Positions 1-8,550 of a DNA stretch of 32,112 nt are shown here, one piece after another. Within the stretch, counting starts at the first letter, position 1. Each line of letters opens with the position of its first letter. The stretch is from CAIMMJ01 sp037131955. GTDB lineage: Bacteria > Bacteroidota > Bacteroidia > UBA4408. The translations under genes and the position numbers were made by a program. The stretch covers positions 1-32,112 of the forward strand of contig JBAXQC010000029.1 of assembly GCA_037131955.1 (NCBI GenBank), in the 5' to 3' direction. The notes under the pieces were generated by a model. The model made no database searches, had not been told where the DNA came from, and saw nothing but the letters and a program-made list of their open reading frames with translations.

Positions 1-810
1 AAAATAAATCCCATTAATCACTTCCTTTGGTATTTCAATTGTTGAAGTTTTACTTGAATTTTTAGATAATATTGAGTGGTACACTATCTTCCCTTCTAAA
101 TTATAAAGTTCAAAAGTATTTTCTGTTGCAGAATCAATTTCAATATTTAAAACACTCTCTACTGGCATTGGATACAGATTAAAATTGACGGGTTCATTAA
201 ACTCATTAATTTTAGCAGCTGTATTAAGTGGCGTAATCTCTTGATTTGCAGTATAAACATAATCACCAGCGTTTGAATTGTTGTTGTTTCCTGCAACACC
301 TGCCGCATAAAAAGTTATTGTAGAGTTTGTGGGAATTTCACTGGGTGAGGTCCATGTAAATGTAAACGTTTTTGTGTTTGAAGTTAACCCACCGTTTAAT
401 GTATGTACAATATTTTGTCTTGCAAAACCACTTACAGTTGCACTTTTGATTTGATTTCCAGCACCGGGTGTAAGTGTTCCAATGCTTGTATAAATGGTTC
501 CTGTAGAATTATTTAATGCTTCAAAACCTAAACCAAAAACAGACATTCCTGCTTTTTGAACTGTAACGTTTATAGTCTATACGGCATTAGGTTCGTAATT
601 CCAATTTGGCATATTATCGCAAGTAATTGTAATGCTTCCATCGCCAGAATTTAAGGCAAATGAACTGTGGCAGCTTGTTGTGCAAGGATTTGATCCCGGC
701 GAGCCAGTTCTTCCTGCTCTGCCATTATCATTAAGAATGCCAGCAAAACATGTTAAAAAAATAACCGTGCAAAAAAGGTAAGTTAAAAGTCTTGTTTTTA
801 TTTTTTTCAT
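1..810 (-). pseudogene. choice-of-anchor-V-like T9SS cargo protein, interrupted by an in-frame stop and cut by the window edge
   Basis: The frame starts with ATG at 808-810 and a signal peptide (KKIKTR, then a hydrophobic stretch to about residue 25). A GRAGRTGSPG segment follows, then a C-x3-C-H motif (C43, C47, H48). A TAG at 577-579 ends the frame after 77 residues, but the same frame stays open for another 192 codons to base 1 with no further stop. The continuation fits the family: TINVTVQKAGMSVFGLGFEA, then FYAAGVAGNNNNSNAGDYVY, then the start of a T9SS type A sorting domain (FNLYPMPVESVLNIEI up to INGIYF at the window edge). The residue at the stop is normally aromatic, so one TAT or TAC to TAG change explains the break. 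The product would be a secreted or surface protein; the cytochrome-like CH motif hints at haem binding but is not proof. It could be a true pseudogene or a base error. Confidence 0.75.
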
Positions 811-884
811 CTCAAAATAAATAAATGTAAAAGAAGAGAATTGAATTACAAATTCATTTTCTATGTTTAAACATTGTTATTTTA

Positions 885-913
885 CAAATATAGTAATCAC
901 CCAATTAAAACAA
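885..913 (-). promoter_or_regulatory. Bacteroidota-type promoter for the choice-of-anchor-V gene
   Basis: On the minus strand a TTG (911-913) is separated by 18 nt from TATATTTG (885-892), which matches TTG-N17-23-TAnnTTTG. It begins a few bases beyond the mutS stop codon, so the downstream gene probably has its own promoter with a leader of about 65 nt. Motif match only. Confidence 0.45.
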
Positions 914-917
914 AAAA

Positions 918-3578
918 TTAAAGAATCTTTTTTATTTCATGAAGTTTTAAGAGTGCTTCCATGGGTGTGAGTGTATTTACATCTAAGTTAGAAAGTTGTT
1001 CTCTTATTTGACTTAAAACAGGGTCGTCTAATTGAAAAAAACTAAGTTGTAAATCATTTATTTTTTTATCGTGTTTTTTGTGGGAGTCTTTTTTTGTTCG
1101 AGTTTGCTCTAAAGTTTTTAAAATTTCTTCAGCTCTTTTTATAAGTCCAATTGGCATTCCAGCCATTTTTGCTACATGAATTCCAAAACTATGTTCGCTT
1201 CCACCAGGTATTAATTTTCTTAAAAACACCACACTGTTTTTTGTTTCTTTTACTGCAACTGTAAAATTTTTAATTCTACTAAAACTCTCTGCCATTTCAT
1301 TTAGCTCGTGGTAATGAGTAGCAAATAAGGTTCTACACTGAGAGCCAATTGTTTCGTGCAAGTGTTCGGCAATGGCCCATGCTATAGAAATACCATCATA
1401 AGTGCTGGTACCTCTTCCAATTTCATCTAACAAAACTAAACTGCGTGGGCTTACGTTATTTAAAATACTTGCTGTTTCGTTCATCTCCACCATAAAGGTA
1501 GATTCGCCACTAGAAATATTATCTGATGCTCCAACTCTGGTAAATATTTTATCTACTAAACCAATTTCTGCTTGTGCAGCAGGCACAAAACTACCGCATT
1601 GAGCAAGAATTACAATAAGTGCAGTTTGTCTTAACAAAGCAGATTTTCCAGACATATTAGGCCCAGTTATCATAATAATTTGCTGAGTAGAATTATCAAT
1701 AAAAATGTCATTACTTATAAAACTTTCTCCCGGGGGCATTAGCTGTTCTATCACAGGATGTCTTCCAGCTCTAATGTTTAAAGTATTTTCTTGACTTAAC
1801 TGTGGTTTTACGTAACCGTAATGCTTTGCATTATTTGAGAAACAAAGCAAACAATCTAACATAGAAACAACGCCAGCATTGGTTTGAATTGGACCAATAT
1901 AGGTCATTAAGTCTTCTATCAAATTGTTGTAAAGACTCAACTCTAATCCTTGAATAGTGGATTCGGCATTTAATATTTTTTCTTCGTATTCTTTTAACTC
2001 TTCTGTTATATATCTTTCAGCATTTGCTAAAGTTTGCTTTCGAATCCATGTTTCGGGCACTTTACTTTTATAAGAATTAGTTACTTCTAGAAAATAACCA
2101 AACACGCTATTAAAAGAAATTTTTAAATTGGTAATTCCCGTTGCTTCAATTTCTCTTTTTTGAATTTGTAGTAAGTAGTCCTTGCCCTTGCCCATTATCT
2201 CCCTTATTTCATCTAACTGAGCTGAAACACCGGAAGCTATTACGTCTCCTTTAGTAACAACTGCAGGGGGATCTTCCTTGATTTCTTTATCAATTCTATT
2301 GGCAATGTATTCGCAAGGATTTAATTGTTCAATACATCTAACGATATACGGATGTACGCAGTGTGGCTTAAAATCTATTTTTAGTTTTGCAATATTATTT
2401 AAAGTAATTTTAATTTGATTAATTTCTCTAGGACCTATTTTACCCATTGCTGTTTTTGAAATTAATCTTTCTAAATCTCCACATTGTTTAAGTGTGTTTG
2501 ATAAACTGAGAGAAAGTTCAGGATTGTCTAAAAAAAACTGAACCCACATCAAGCGTTCTTCTATGGGTTTACTATCTTTTAATGGCATAATTAACCATCG
2601 CCTCATTAATCTGCTGCCCATTGGAGTAATTGTATTGTCAATTACTGATAAAAGTGTTTTAGCATTTTCTTGTGATGATGAAATTAATTCTAAGTTTCTT
2701 ATGGTAAACTTATCAAGCCAAACATATTTATCTTCTTCTATTCTATTTAGTTTGGTGATGTGTTTTACTTTGTCGTGTGCAGTTTCGTTTAAATAGTGCA
2801 GTGCAACACCTGCTGCAATTTTACCTAAAGTGTAGTCTTCAACACCAAATCCTTTTAAGGAAAGTGTTTGAAAATGTTTTAATAAAATCTCTTTTGAATA
2901 ATCATCTGCAAAAATCCAATCATCAAGGGCATAAGAGTAAGATGAATCATTGTTTACTGATGGCAACAAATTCTTTTGAGATTTAGAAAACAATATTTCG
3001 TTTGGTTTAAAAACTTTTAAAAGATTGGAAATGTAATTTACTTTTCCCTCTGCCAAATAAAACTCGCCGGTTGAAACATCCAAAAATGAAATACCAGCAA
3101 AATCATTTTGTAAATTAGTACTGTTTGACTTCTGAAAATAAACCGCACATAAAAAATTATTACTGGATAAATCTATGGTTTTATCATTGTAAGAAACTCC
3201 AGGAGTTACTAATTCTGTAACACCTCTTTTTACAATAGTTTTTGTGAGTTTTGGATCTTCTAATTGGTCACAAATTGCAACTCTGTTTCCTGCTCTAACA
3301 AGTTTTGGTAAATAGGTGTCCAAGGAATGATAAGGGAAACCTGCCAATTCAATAAATGTTGCACTTCCATTGTTTCTTTTGGTTAAAACAATACCTAAAA
3401 TTCCTGAAACTTTTATGGCATCTGCTCCAAATGTTTCGTAAAAATCTCCCACTCTAAAAAGCAATAATGCATCCGGATATTTAGCTTTAATTGTGTTGTA
3501 TTGTTTCATCAAAGGTGTTTCTTGTTTGCCTTCGGAAATGCTATCCTCGTTAACTACATTTTTTGTTTTTTTTGCCAT
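918..3578 (-). CDS. mutS: DNA mismatch repair protein MutS
   Basis: 886 aa, the usual length for MutS1. It recognises mismatches and small loops and recruits MutL. Domain I carries the mismatch-reading motif GDFYETFGADA (F46-x-E48). The C-terminal ATPase has Walker A GPNMSGKS (639-646), Walker B LVLLDE (714-719), the GRGTSTYDG signature after it, and the THYHEL switch (754-759). A QLSFF sequence at 844-848 resembles the beta-clamp-binding motif known in MutS proteins, so it may tether to the replication clamp. The ATG at 3576-3578 gives the normal MAKKTK start. It is the last gene of the leftward mlaE-mlaF-mutS run, 10 nt after the ABC ATPase, so it is probably co-transcribed; no functional link with lipid transport is implied. 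Confidence 0.97.
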   Translation of the reverse strand: MAKKTKNVVNEDSISEGKQETPLMKQYNTIKAKYPDALLLFRVGDFYETFGADAIKVSGILGIVLTKRNNGSATFIELAGFPYHSLDTYLPKLVRAGNRVAICDQLEDPKLTKTIVKRGVTELVTPGVSYNDKTIDLSSNNFLCAVYFQKSNSTNLQNDFAGISFLDVSTGEFYLAEGKVNYISNLLKVFKPNEILFSKSQKNLLPSVNNDSSYSYALDDWIFADDYSKEILLKHFQTLSLKGFGVEDYTLGKIAAGVALHYLNETAHDKVKHITKLNRIEEDKYVWLDKFTIRNLELISSSQENAKTLLSVIDNTITPMGSRLMRRWLIMPLKDSKPIEERLMWVQFFLDNPELSLSLSNTLKQCGDLERLISKTAMGKIGPREINQIKITLNNIAKLKIDFKPHCVHPYIVRCIEQLNPCEYIANRIDKEIKEDPPAVVTKGDVIASGVSAQLDEIREIMGKGKDYLLQIQKREIEATGITNLKISFNSVFGYFLEVTNSYKSKVPETWIRKQTLANAERYITEELKEYEEKILNAESTIQGLELSLYNNLIEDLMTYIGPIQTNAGVVSMLDCLLCFSNNAKHYGYVKPQLSQENTLNIRAGRHPVIEQLMPPGESFISNDIFIDNSTQQIIMITGPNMSGKSALLRQTALIVILAQCGSFVPAAQAEIGLVDKIFTRVGASDNISSGESTFMVEMNETASILNNVSPRSLVLLDEIGRGTSTYDGISIAWAIAEHLHETIGSQCRTLFATHYHELNEMAESFSRIKNFTVAVKETKNSVVFLRKLIPGGSEHSFGIHVAKMAGMPIGLIKRAEEILKTLEQTRTKKDSHKKHDKKINDLQLSFFQLDDPVLSQIREQLSNLDVNTLTPMEALLKLHEIKKIL

Positions 3579-3588
3579 TTAATATTCT

Positions 3589-4341
3589 TTACAAATTTTC
3601 TTTTACTTTTTTCATAAAGTTTGAGCAGTAAACAAAATCATTAATTTCTTTATTGTCTGTTTTTAAAATTTCTCCCGAATTTCCTTTCCACCACAATTCA
3701 CCTTTAAATATAAAATTTATATAATCACCTATTTCAATCACAGAATTCATGTCATGGGTAATTACAATGGTAGTCATATTAAACTCCTCTGTAATTTCTT
3801 TTATTAAATTATCAATAAGAATGGAAGTCTTTGGATCTAATCCGGAATTTGGTTCATCACAAAATAAATACTTTGGATTCATTGCAATGGCTCTGGCAAT
3901 TCCAACACGTTTTTTCATTCCCCCGCTAAGTTCTGCGGGAAATAATTTGTTTACATTTATCAGGTTTACTCTATTTAAACAGACATTTGCTCTCTCTGTT
4001 TTTTCTTGTTCACTCATTTTAGTAAACATGGATAACGGAAAAACAATATTCTGTTCTACTGTCATAGAATCGAATAGGGCGCCGCCTTGAAACAACATTC
4101 CAATTTGTTTTCTTATTTCTCTTTTATCGTCGAAGTTTAATCCAATAAAATTATTTCCATCGTAAATTACTTTTCCAGCGTCTGGCTCCATTAGCCCAAC
4201 CATTAATTTAGAAAGCACCGTTTTTCCACTACCACTTTCCCCAATTATAATGTTAACTTTTCCTTTAATAAAATCAATGCTGATGTCTTTGATAATTTGT
4301 TTTTCTCCAAATGCTTTGGATAAATTTTGCACTTGAATCAT
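3589..4341 (-). CDS. mlaF: MlaF-like ABC transporter ATPase
   Basis: 250-aa ATPase subunit of the Mla/MCE-type ABC system that moves phospholipids between inner and outer membranes. It shows Walker A GESGSGKT (34-41), a Q-loop at Q85, the signature LSGGMKKR (138-145), Walker B LFCDEP (159-164) and an H-loop histidine at H196. The LSGGMKKRVGIARAIAMNP form is typical of the MlaF branch. Its ATG overlaps the stop of the permease gene by 4 nt, so the two are translationally coupled. The MCE-domain partner (MlaD) is not in the window and must be elsewhere. The family is certain; the substrate is inferred from homology. Confidence 0.92.
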   Translation of the reverse strand: MIQVQNLSKAFGEKQIIKDISIDFIKGKVNIIIGESGSGKTVLSKLMVGLMEPDAGKVIYDGNNFIGLNFDDKREIRKQIGMLFQGGALFDSMTVEQNIVFPLSMFTKMSEQEKTERANVCLNRVNLINVNKLFPAELSGGMKKRVGIARAIAMNPKYLFCDEPNSGLDPKTSILIDNLIKEITEEFNMTTIVITHDMNSVIEIGDYINFIFKGELWWKGNSGEILKTDNKEINDFVYCSNFMKKVKENL

Positions 4342-5078
4342 GACAATAAAATTTGTGTTATAATTACATTAAACAGTAATATTAAAATACTTGAATAGAC
4401 AACCGCTTTTGTAGAAGAACGACCTACTTCTAGAGCTCCTCCATTGGTAAAATAGCCATGATAGGCAGAAACTGATGTAATTATAAACGAGAAGATATAC
4501 GTTTTAACCAATGCATAAACAATGTTGTATGGCCTAAAATCGTAAGTAATTCCATAAATATATTCATACGGAGTAACAGCTCCTGCTGCCACGCCAACAA
4601 CGTATCCTCCAAACAATCCTAAAAACATAGACAAAACTATAAGCAAAGGAAACATGGTTACAGCAGCTAGAATTTTAGGCGCAATTAAATATCCACTTGA
4701 ATTAATTCCCATAATTTCTAAAGCATCAATTTGTTCTGTAACTCTCATAGTGCCTATTTCACTGGCAATATTTGACCCTACTTTTCCTGCTAAAATCAGG
4801 CAAACAACGGTGGGTGAAAATTCTAAGGTAATTATATCTCGAGTAGAAACCCCTACTGCATAAAGTGGAATCCAAGGGCTCTCGAATCCAAATGCAGACT
4901 GTATGCAAATTACAGCTCCCATAAATATAGAAATTATAGACACAATACCCAAGGAACCAATCCCAAGGCTGTCCATTTGCAGCACATATTGTTTCCAATA
5001 GATAGAAAATTTTTCGGGACGTTTAAATGTTCGTCTTACTAATAAATAATAACGCCCAAAATGATAAAGCCAATTCAT
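4338..5078 (-). CDS. mlaE: MlaE-family ABC transporter permease
   Basis: 246-aa integral inner-membrane permease with about five hydrophobic segments. It carries the family hallmark EIGTMRVTEQIDALEIMG in the middle of the protein and the ends typical of MlaE/YrbE: an amphipathic N-terminus (RRTFKRPEKFSIYWKQ) and a final hydrophobic segment. It pairs with the overlapping MlaF-like ATPase for outer-membrane phospholipid homeostasis. It is the first gene of the operon that ends with mutS. The start at 5076-5078 lies only 63 nt from the likely start of the divergent serine-hydrolase gene, so the two promoters must lie close together. I found no strong match to the TAnnTTTG promoter box there. Confidence 0.92.
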   Translation of the reverse strand: MNWLYHFGRYYLLVRRTFKRPEKFSIYWKQYVLQMDSLGIGSLGIVSIISIFMGAVICIQSAFGFESPWIPLYAVGVSTRDIITLEFSPTVVCLILAGKVGSNIASEIGTMRVTEQIDALEIMGINSSGYLIAPKILAAVTMFPLLIVLSMFLGLFGGYVVGVAAGAVTPYEYIYGITYDFRPYNIVYALVKTYIFSFIITSVSAYHGYFTNGGALEVGRSSTKAVVYSSILILLFNVIITQILLS

Positions 5079-5141
5079 AAAATAATTTGCGGTAAATTTA
5101 GCTTATTTAGCAGTGATTTAATTTTTTTGAAACATTTTTTA

Positions 5142-6458
5142 ATGCAAAATTTAGAATATAAAACTTTAGCCTCAATTTTATTTTTTTTGTTTTTTGTAAT
5201 TACATCAAAAAGCCAAACTATTGTTAAAAAAAATGAGAGCTCAAATATTAATCTTAGTAAAAAGGATTCTCCACTGTTAAAGGCAATAATTAGCGCAAAT
5301 TATGATAGCTTATTACCTGTTTCAAAAAATACTTCTGAATATGAACTACAAATAATTTATACACAGATAGACAGAGATAAAAACAATAATACAGTTTTTA
5401 CAACACATTATTTAGGTCAAGAACATCCAAAATATTTTTATCCAGCTAGTTTGGTTAAACTCCCCGTTTGTGCCTTGGCACTTGAAAATTTAAATGAGTT
5501 AAAAATTCCTGAGTTGAATAAGGAAAGTTATATGTTCACTGATAGTGCCTTGAAGTGTCTTGGAAGTATTTACAAAGATTCCACTGCCGTTTCTGGCTAT
5601 CCAAGTATTGCAAATTATATAAAAAAAATGTTATTGGTAAGCGATAATAGCAGCTATAGCCGGATTTACGAGTTTTTAGGTATAGATTATATTCATGAAA
5701 AATTAGCGAATAAAAATTTACAAAATGTTTTTATTGTAAATAAATTTGATGGATTTTGTAGTGCAGACGATCATAAGCAAAGGCTTCCGGTAGTTTTTAC
5801 CAACTTACGATTTGATACATTGTTTATTCAGAAGCCGTATAAAAGTGTAGCCAGCTATAAAAATCCAAGAGGTAAAGTTCTTAAAGGCAAAAAGCAAATG
5901 ACAAATAGTGGCAGAATTATAGCAAAGCCTAAAGATTTTAGTAACTCTAACTATTTGAGTTTACTTGATATTGATTGTATTTTAAAAAGAATTTATTTCC
6001 CTCAGAATTTTAGTAAGCAGGAGAGATTTAATTTAACAGAAGAAGATTATTCTTTTTTAAAAAAATATATGGGAATGAAGCCCAGAGAATCTGTTTCGCC
6101 AAAATACAATGATAGTTTGTATGAAGATAGTTATAAAAAGTATTTGATCTACGGGAACTATCACCAAAGAATAGAGATAGACAGTATTAGAATTTTTAAT
6201 ATTGTTGGTTTGTCCTACGGTACAGTAGCAGATTGTGCTTACATAGTAAATAAAGAATTGGGCATAGAGTTTTTTCTTTCAGCCGTTTTGTACGTAAACA
6301 AAAATGGAATAATGAATGATGGAAAATATGAATATAAACAAGTAGGTTTCCCTTTTTTGAGCAATTTGGGAAAGGCAATATATGGTTTTGAATACACCAG
6401 AAAAAAAGAAAAAAAGCCAGATTTTAGAGAGCTAGATTTTGATTTTTCTAGCCCATGA
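5142..6458 (+). CDS. secreted serine hydrolase, class A beta-lactamase fold
   Basis: 438 aa from the ATG at 5142. An upstream in-frame ATG (5061) would add 27 residues and overlap the divergent mlaE; the later start gives a clean signal peptide (hydrophobic run through FFLFFVITSKS, then Q). Family motifs are a serine-nucleophile S-x-x-K (SLVK, S103 and K106) and an SDN motif (167-169). The third motif, normally KTG, is replaced by a VGLSYGTVAD-type segment near the C-terminus, as in the Bacteroidota beta-lactamase-like serine hydrolases. The lack of KTG suggests a peptidase or esterase acting on cell-wall or other peptides rather than antibiotic resistance. Substrate is unknown. It stands alone, divergent from mlaE and convergent with the HIT gene. 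Confidence 0.8.
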   Translation: MQNLEYKTLASILFFLFFVITSKSQTIVKKNESSNINLSKKDSPLLKAIISANYDSLLPVSKNTSEYELQIIYTQIDRDKNNNTVFTTHYLGQEHPKYFYPASLVKLPVCALALENLNELKIPELNKESYMFTDSALKCLGSIYKDSTAVSGYPSIANYIKKMLLVSDNSSYSRIYEFLGIDYIHEKLANKNLQNVFIVNKFDGFCSADDHKQRLPVVFTNLRFDTLFIQKPYKSVASYKNPRGKVLKGKKQMTNSGRIIAKPKDFSNSNYLSLLDIDCILKRIYFPQNFSKQERFNLTEEDYSFLKKYMGMKPRESVSPKYNDSLYEDSYKKYLIYGNYHQRIEIDSIRIFNIVGLSYGTVADCAYIVNKELGIEFFLSAVLYVNKNGIMNDGKYEYKQVGFPFLSNLGKAIYGFEYTRKKEKKPDFRELDFDFSSP

Positions 6459-6478
6459 TTTTAATTGAGGATTTTTTT

Positions 6479-6871
6479 CTATAAATTGTTTTTGATTAAT
6501 TCTGCAACAGTTGCTAATTCTTGGGCACTAGGTTTTAATTTTGGCTTTTCGAAGTTGATATCGCTAACCGAGTTTAGCGGCACTAAATGGATGTGAGCAT
6601 GGGGTACTTCTAATCCGATTACAGCAACTCCTATTCTCTTACATGGAATGCTTTTTTTAATTGCTTTTGAAACATTTTTTGCAAAAACTATCATTTCGGA
6701 AAGTTCTTGATCTTCTATGTCAAAAATGTAGTCGGTTTCTACCTTGGGAACAACTAACACATGACCATTTACAAGAGGAAAAACATCTAAGAAAGCAAAA
6801 AATTTATCGTTTTCCGTAATCTTGTAGCATGGGATTTCTCCTGATACAATTCTAGAAAAAATTGTTCCCAT
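6479..6871 (-). CDS. HIT-family nucleotide hydrolase or transferase
   Basis: 130-aa histidine-triad protein. The catalytic H-phi-H-phi-H-phi signature is the HAHIHL near residue 92-97, preceded by the family's GHVLVVPK segment. HIT proteins of this size usually hydrolyse adenosine 5'-phosphoramidates or dinucleoside polyphosphates; the exact substrate cannot be told from sequence. Its ATG (6869-6871) directly abuts the greA stop codon at 6872-6874, with no spacer, so translation is probably coupled. This greA-HIT pairing recurs in Bacteroidota. The gene is convergent with the serine hydrolase, 20 nt away. Confidence 0.93.
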   Translation of the reverse strand: MGTIFSRIVSGEIPCYKITENDKFFAFLDVFPLVNGHVLVVPKVETDYIFDIEDQELSEMIVFAKNVSKAIKKSIPCKRIGVAVIGLEVPHAHIHLVPLNSVSDINFEKPKLKPSAQELATVAELIKNNL

Positions 6872-7345
6872 TTAAGACCTCTTAATGTCCATTATTTCAA
6901 AATGCATAATTGCGCCGGAAGGTACTTTTATTTCTGCAATTTCACCAATTTTCTTACCTAATAGTCCTTTCCCAATTGGAGACTCAACTGAAATTTTACC
7001 TGCTTTAATGTCGGCTTCATTTGCTGGAACAATAGAATAGGTTAATGTAGCATTGTTTGCGGTGTTTTTTAATGTTACCTTGGAGAGAATTAATATTTTA
7101 GAATTATCTAGTTTACTTTCATCGATAATTTTTGCATTTCTTACAATTTCTTGCATTTGCGAAATCTTTAGCTCCATCAATCCTTGTGCTTCTTTAGCAG
7201 CATCGTATTCGGCATTTTCAGACAAATCTCCTTTGTCTCTTGCTTCTGCAATTTGTGCAGATATCTTTGGTCTTTCTACAGCTATAAGTTGATGCAACTC
7301 ATCCTTCATTTTTTTAAGACCTTCCTCTGTAAAATACTGACTCAT
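6872..7345 (-). CDS. greA: transcription elongation factor GreA
   Basis: 157 aa, full length. GreA rescues backtracked RNA polymerase by stimulating cleavage of the nascent transcript. The N-terminal coiled-coil hairpin carries the conserved acidic tip GDLSENAEYDAAKE, whose Asp and Glu reach the polymerase active site. The C-terminal FKBP-like domain contains SPIGKGLLGKKIGE and the closing FEIMDIKRS. It is followed without a gap by the HIT gene. Upstream, a hairpin at 7382-7397 probably ends the preceding transcript, so greA should have its own promoter. Confidence 0.96.
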   Translation of the reverse strand: MSQYFTEEGLKKMKDELHQLIAVERPKISAQIAEARDKGDLSENAEYDAAKEAQGLMELKISQMQEIVRNAKIIDESKLDNSKILILSKVTLKNTANNATLTYSIVPANEADIKAGKISVESPIGKGLLGKKIGEIAEIKVPSGAIMHFEIMDIKRS

Positions 7346-7381
7346 ACTAATTTATTTTTGGATTATATAAAAATAGAAGAA

Positions 7382-7397
7382 TCCCGGCAAGCCGGGA
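7382..7397 (-). terminator. hairpin terminator after the PorV/PorQ-family gene
   Basis: TCCCGG (7382-7387) and CCGGGA (7392-7397) form a perfect 6-bp GC-rich stem with a CAAG loop. On the minus strand it is followed by the T-rich ATTCTTCTATTTTTAT. It lies about 28 nt past the PorV-family stop and upstream of greA, so it fits an intrinsic terminator for the 9-kb surface operon. Confidence 0.6.
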
Positions 7398-7425
7398 CTC
7401 TTAAATGACAAAGGTAATTAAAATT

Positions 7426-8481
7426 TTATAAATTAACTCTTACCCCAAGTGAATGAGAGCCTCCAAATGGATTTGTAGTTCTGTATGAATAATCAATACC
7501 AAAGGTTGATCCTTTTGCACTTAGTGGAACTTCTACTGTTGCTCCGGCACAAAATCCTGTTAGTGCATTTGTTCTTTCTGTTGTGGAGTATAACTTTTGT
7601 TCAAAGTTATTTCCAAGTCTTACCATAAACATTTTTTTAAAGGCATATTCAGCACCAACTTGATAAATATCTCTTGTGAAAGAGTTAGATAAATAATTTG
7701 CGGTTGCAGTTATTCTGTGGTCGTCTTTTTCCTTATCAAAATAGATATCATAGGCACCACCAATGTTTAAACTAGAGGGCAATTCAAATTTTGCAGAACG
7801 TTGCTCAACAGTAAGTGATGTGCCAATTGGCACTTGAGCTCTCAACGAAAGACCATCGCCTTTGAACGTCATTGGTGTACCAACATTCTTGAGGGCAATT
7901 CCAAATTTTATTTCTTTTCTTTTTCCTGTTACATATTGAATTCCCGCATCTATTGCAAAGCCACTAGCACTAACGTTGGCTATAGATTGGTTTATTGCCT
8001 TAAAGTTTACGCCACCATAGATACTGTTTGAAAATTCCTTTGCATAAGAAACATTAAAGTTTAAGAGCCTTGGAGTAAAAATTCCAATCCCTCCCTCTGG
8101 GTTATCTACTGTGGTTTTTTGAATATCACCAAAGCCCATAGACATAAAGCCAATGCCAAGTACTCCAGAAGAACTTACTCTTTGAGACAAACCTATTGCA
8201 TTAATATTAGTTCCAGAGCCAACTAGCCAGTTTGTTCGTGCAAAAATTATTTCTGTCTTTTTTGTAAATGCCAAGCCGGCAACATTTATAAACTGAGATT
8301 CTATGCCACTACTAGAGGCGGTGTTTGAACTGGCTAAACCTGAACTTCTTGCCCATGGATTTATTAATAGCTCTGTGGAACCAGCTTGTCCTGCTCTATC
8401 CTTGTTTCCAGCTAATAAATTCCCACTAATTATAAGTGATAGAAGCAGAACTTTTGTTTTTTGAGTAAAATTAAATTTCAT
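7426..8481 (-). CDS. PorV/PorQ-family outer-membrane protein
   Basis: 351-aa predicted outer-membrane beta-barrel with a signal peptide (hydrophobic to about residue 24). The family hallmark follows at once: DRAGQAGSTELLINPWARSS. The rest is Gly/Ser-rich amphipathic strand sequence ending in SHSLGVRVNL, as expected for a barrel. PorV and PorQ proteins belong to the T9SS: PorV binds cargo C-terminal domains at the outer membrane and hands them to the sortase complex. This copy lies directly downstream of a large T9SS cargo gene and a TonB-dependent receptor, so I infer it serves that cargo as a paralogue rather than being the genome's general PorV. A strong hairpin separates it from the cargo gene and may tune its expression. 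Confidence 0.82.
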   Translation of the reverse strand: MKFNFTQKTKVLLLSLIISGNLLAGNKDRAGQAGSTELLINPWARSSGLASSNTASSSGIESQFINVAGLAFTKKTEIIFARTNWLVGSGTNINAIGLSQRVSSSGVLGIGFMSMGFGDIQKTTVDNPEGGIGIFTPRLLNFNVSYAKEFSNSIYGGVNFKAINQSIANVSASGFAIDAGIQYVTGKRKEIKFGIALKNVGTPMTFKGDGLSLRAQVPIGTSLTVEQRSAKFELPSSLNIGGAYDIYFDKEKDDHRITATANYLSNSFTRDIYQVGAEYAFKKMFMVRLGNNFEQKLYSTTERTNALTGFCAGATVEVPLSAKGSTFGIDYSYRTTNPFGGSHSLGVRVNL

Positions 8482-8502
8482 ATATTTTCTCTTTGTATTT
8501 TA

Positions 8503-8528
8503 AGTTCCTCTCTAGTAAGAGAGGAACT
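8503..8528. repeat. perfect 11-bp inverted repeat between the giant T9SS gene and the PorV-family gene
   Basis: AGTTCCTCTCT (8503-8513), loop AGTA, AGAGAGGAACT (8518-8528): an uninterrupted 11-bp stem. In the minus direction of the operon it is followed by TTAAAATAC, with no long T run, so it looks more like an attenuator, processing site or mRNA-stability hairpin than a full terminator. On the plus strand a T-rich run follows, but no plus-strand gene leads into it. Confidence 0.7.
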
Positions 8529-8550
8529 GAAATTTTCTTTTTTTTATGTA

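Noticed and set aside
5061..5141. Earlier ATG for the serine hydrolase
   Set aside because: It overlaps mlaE and puts a 27-residue extension ahead of a clean signal peptide, so the start at 5142 is preferred.
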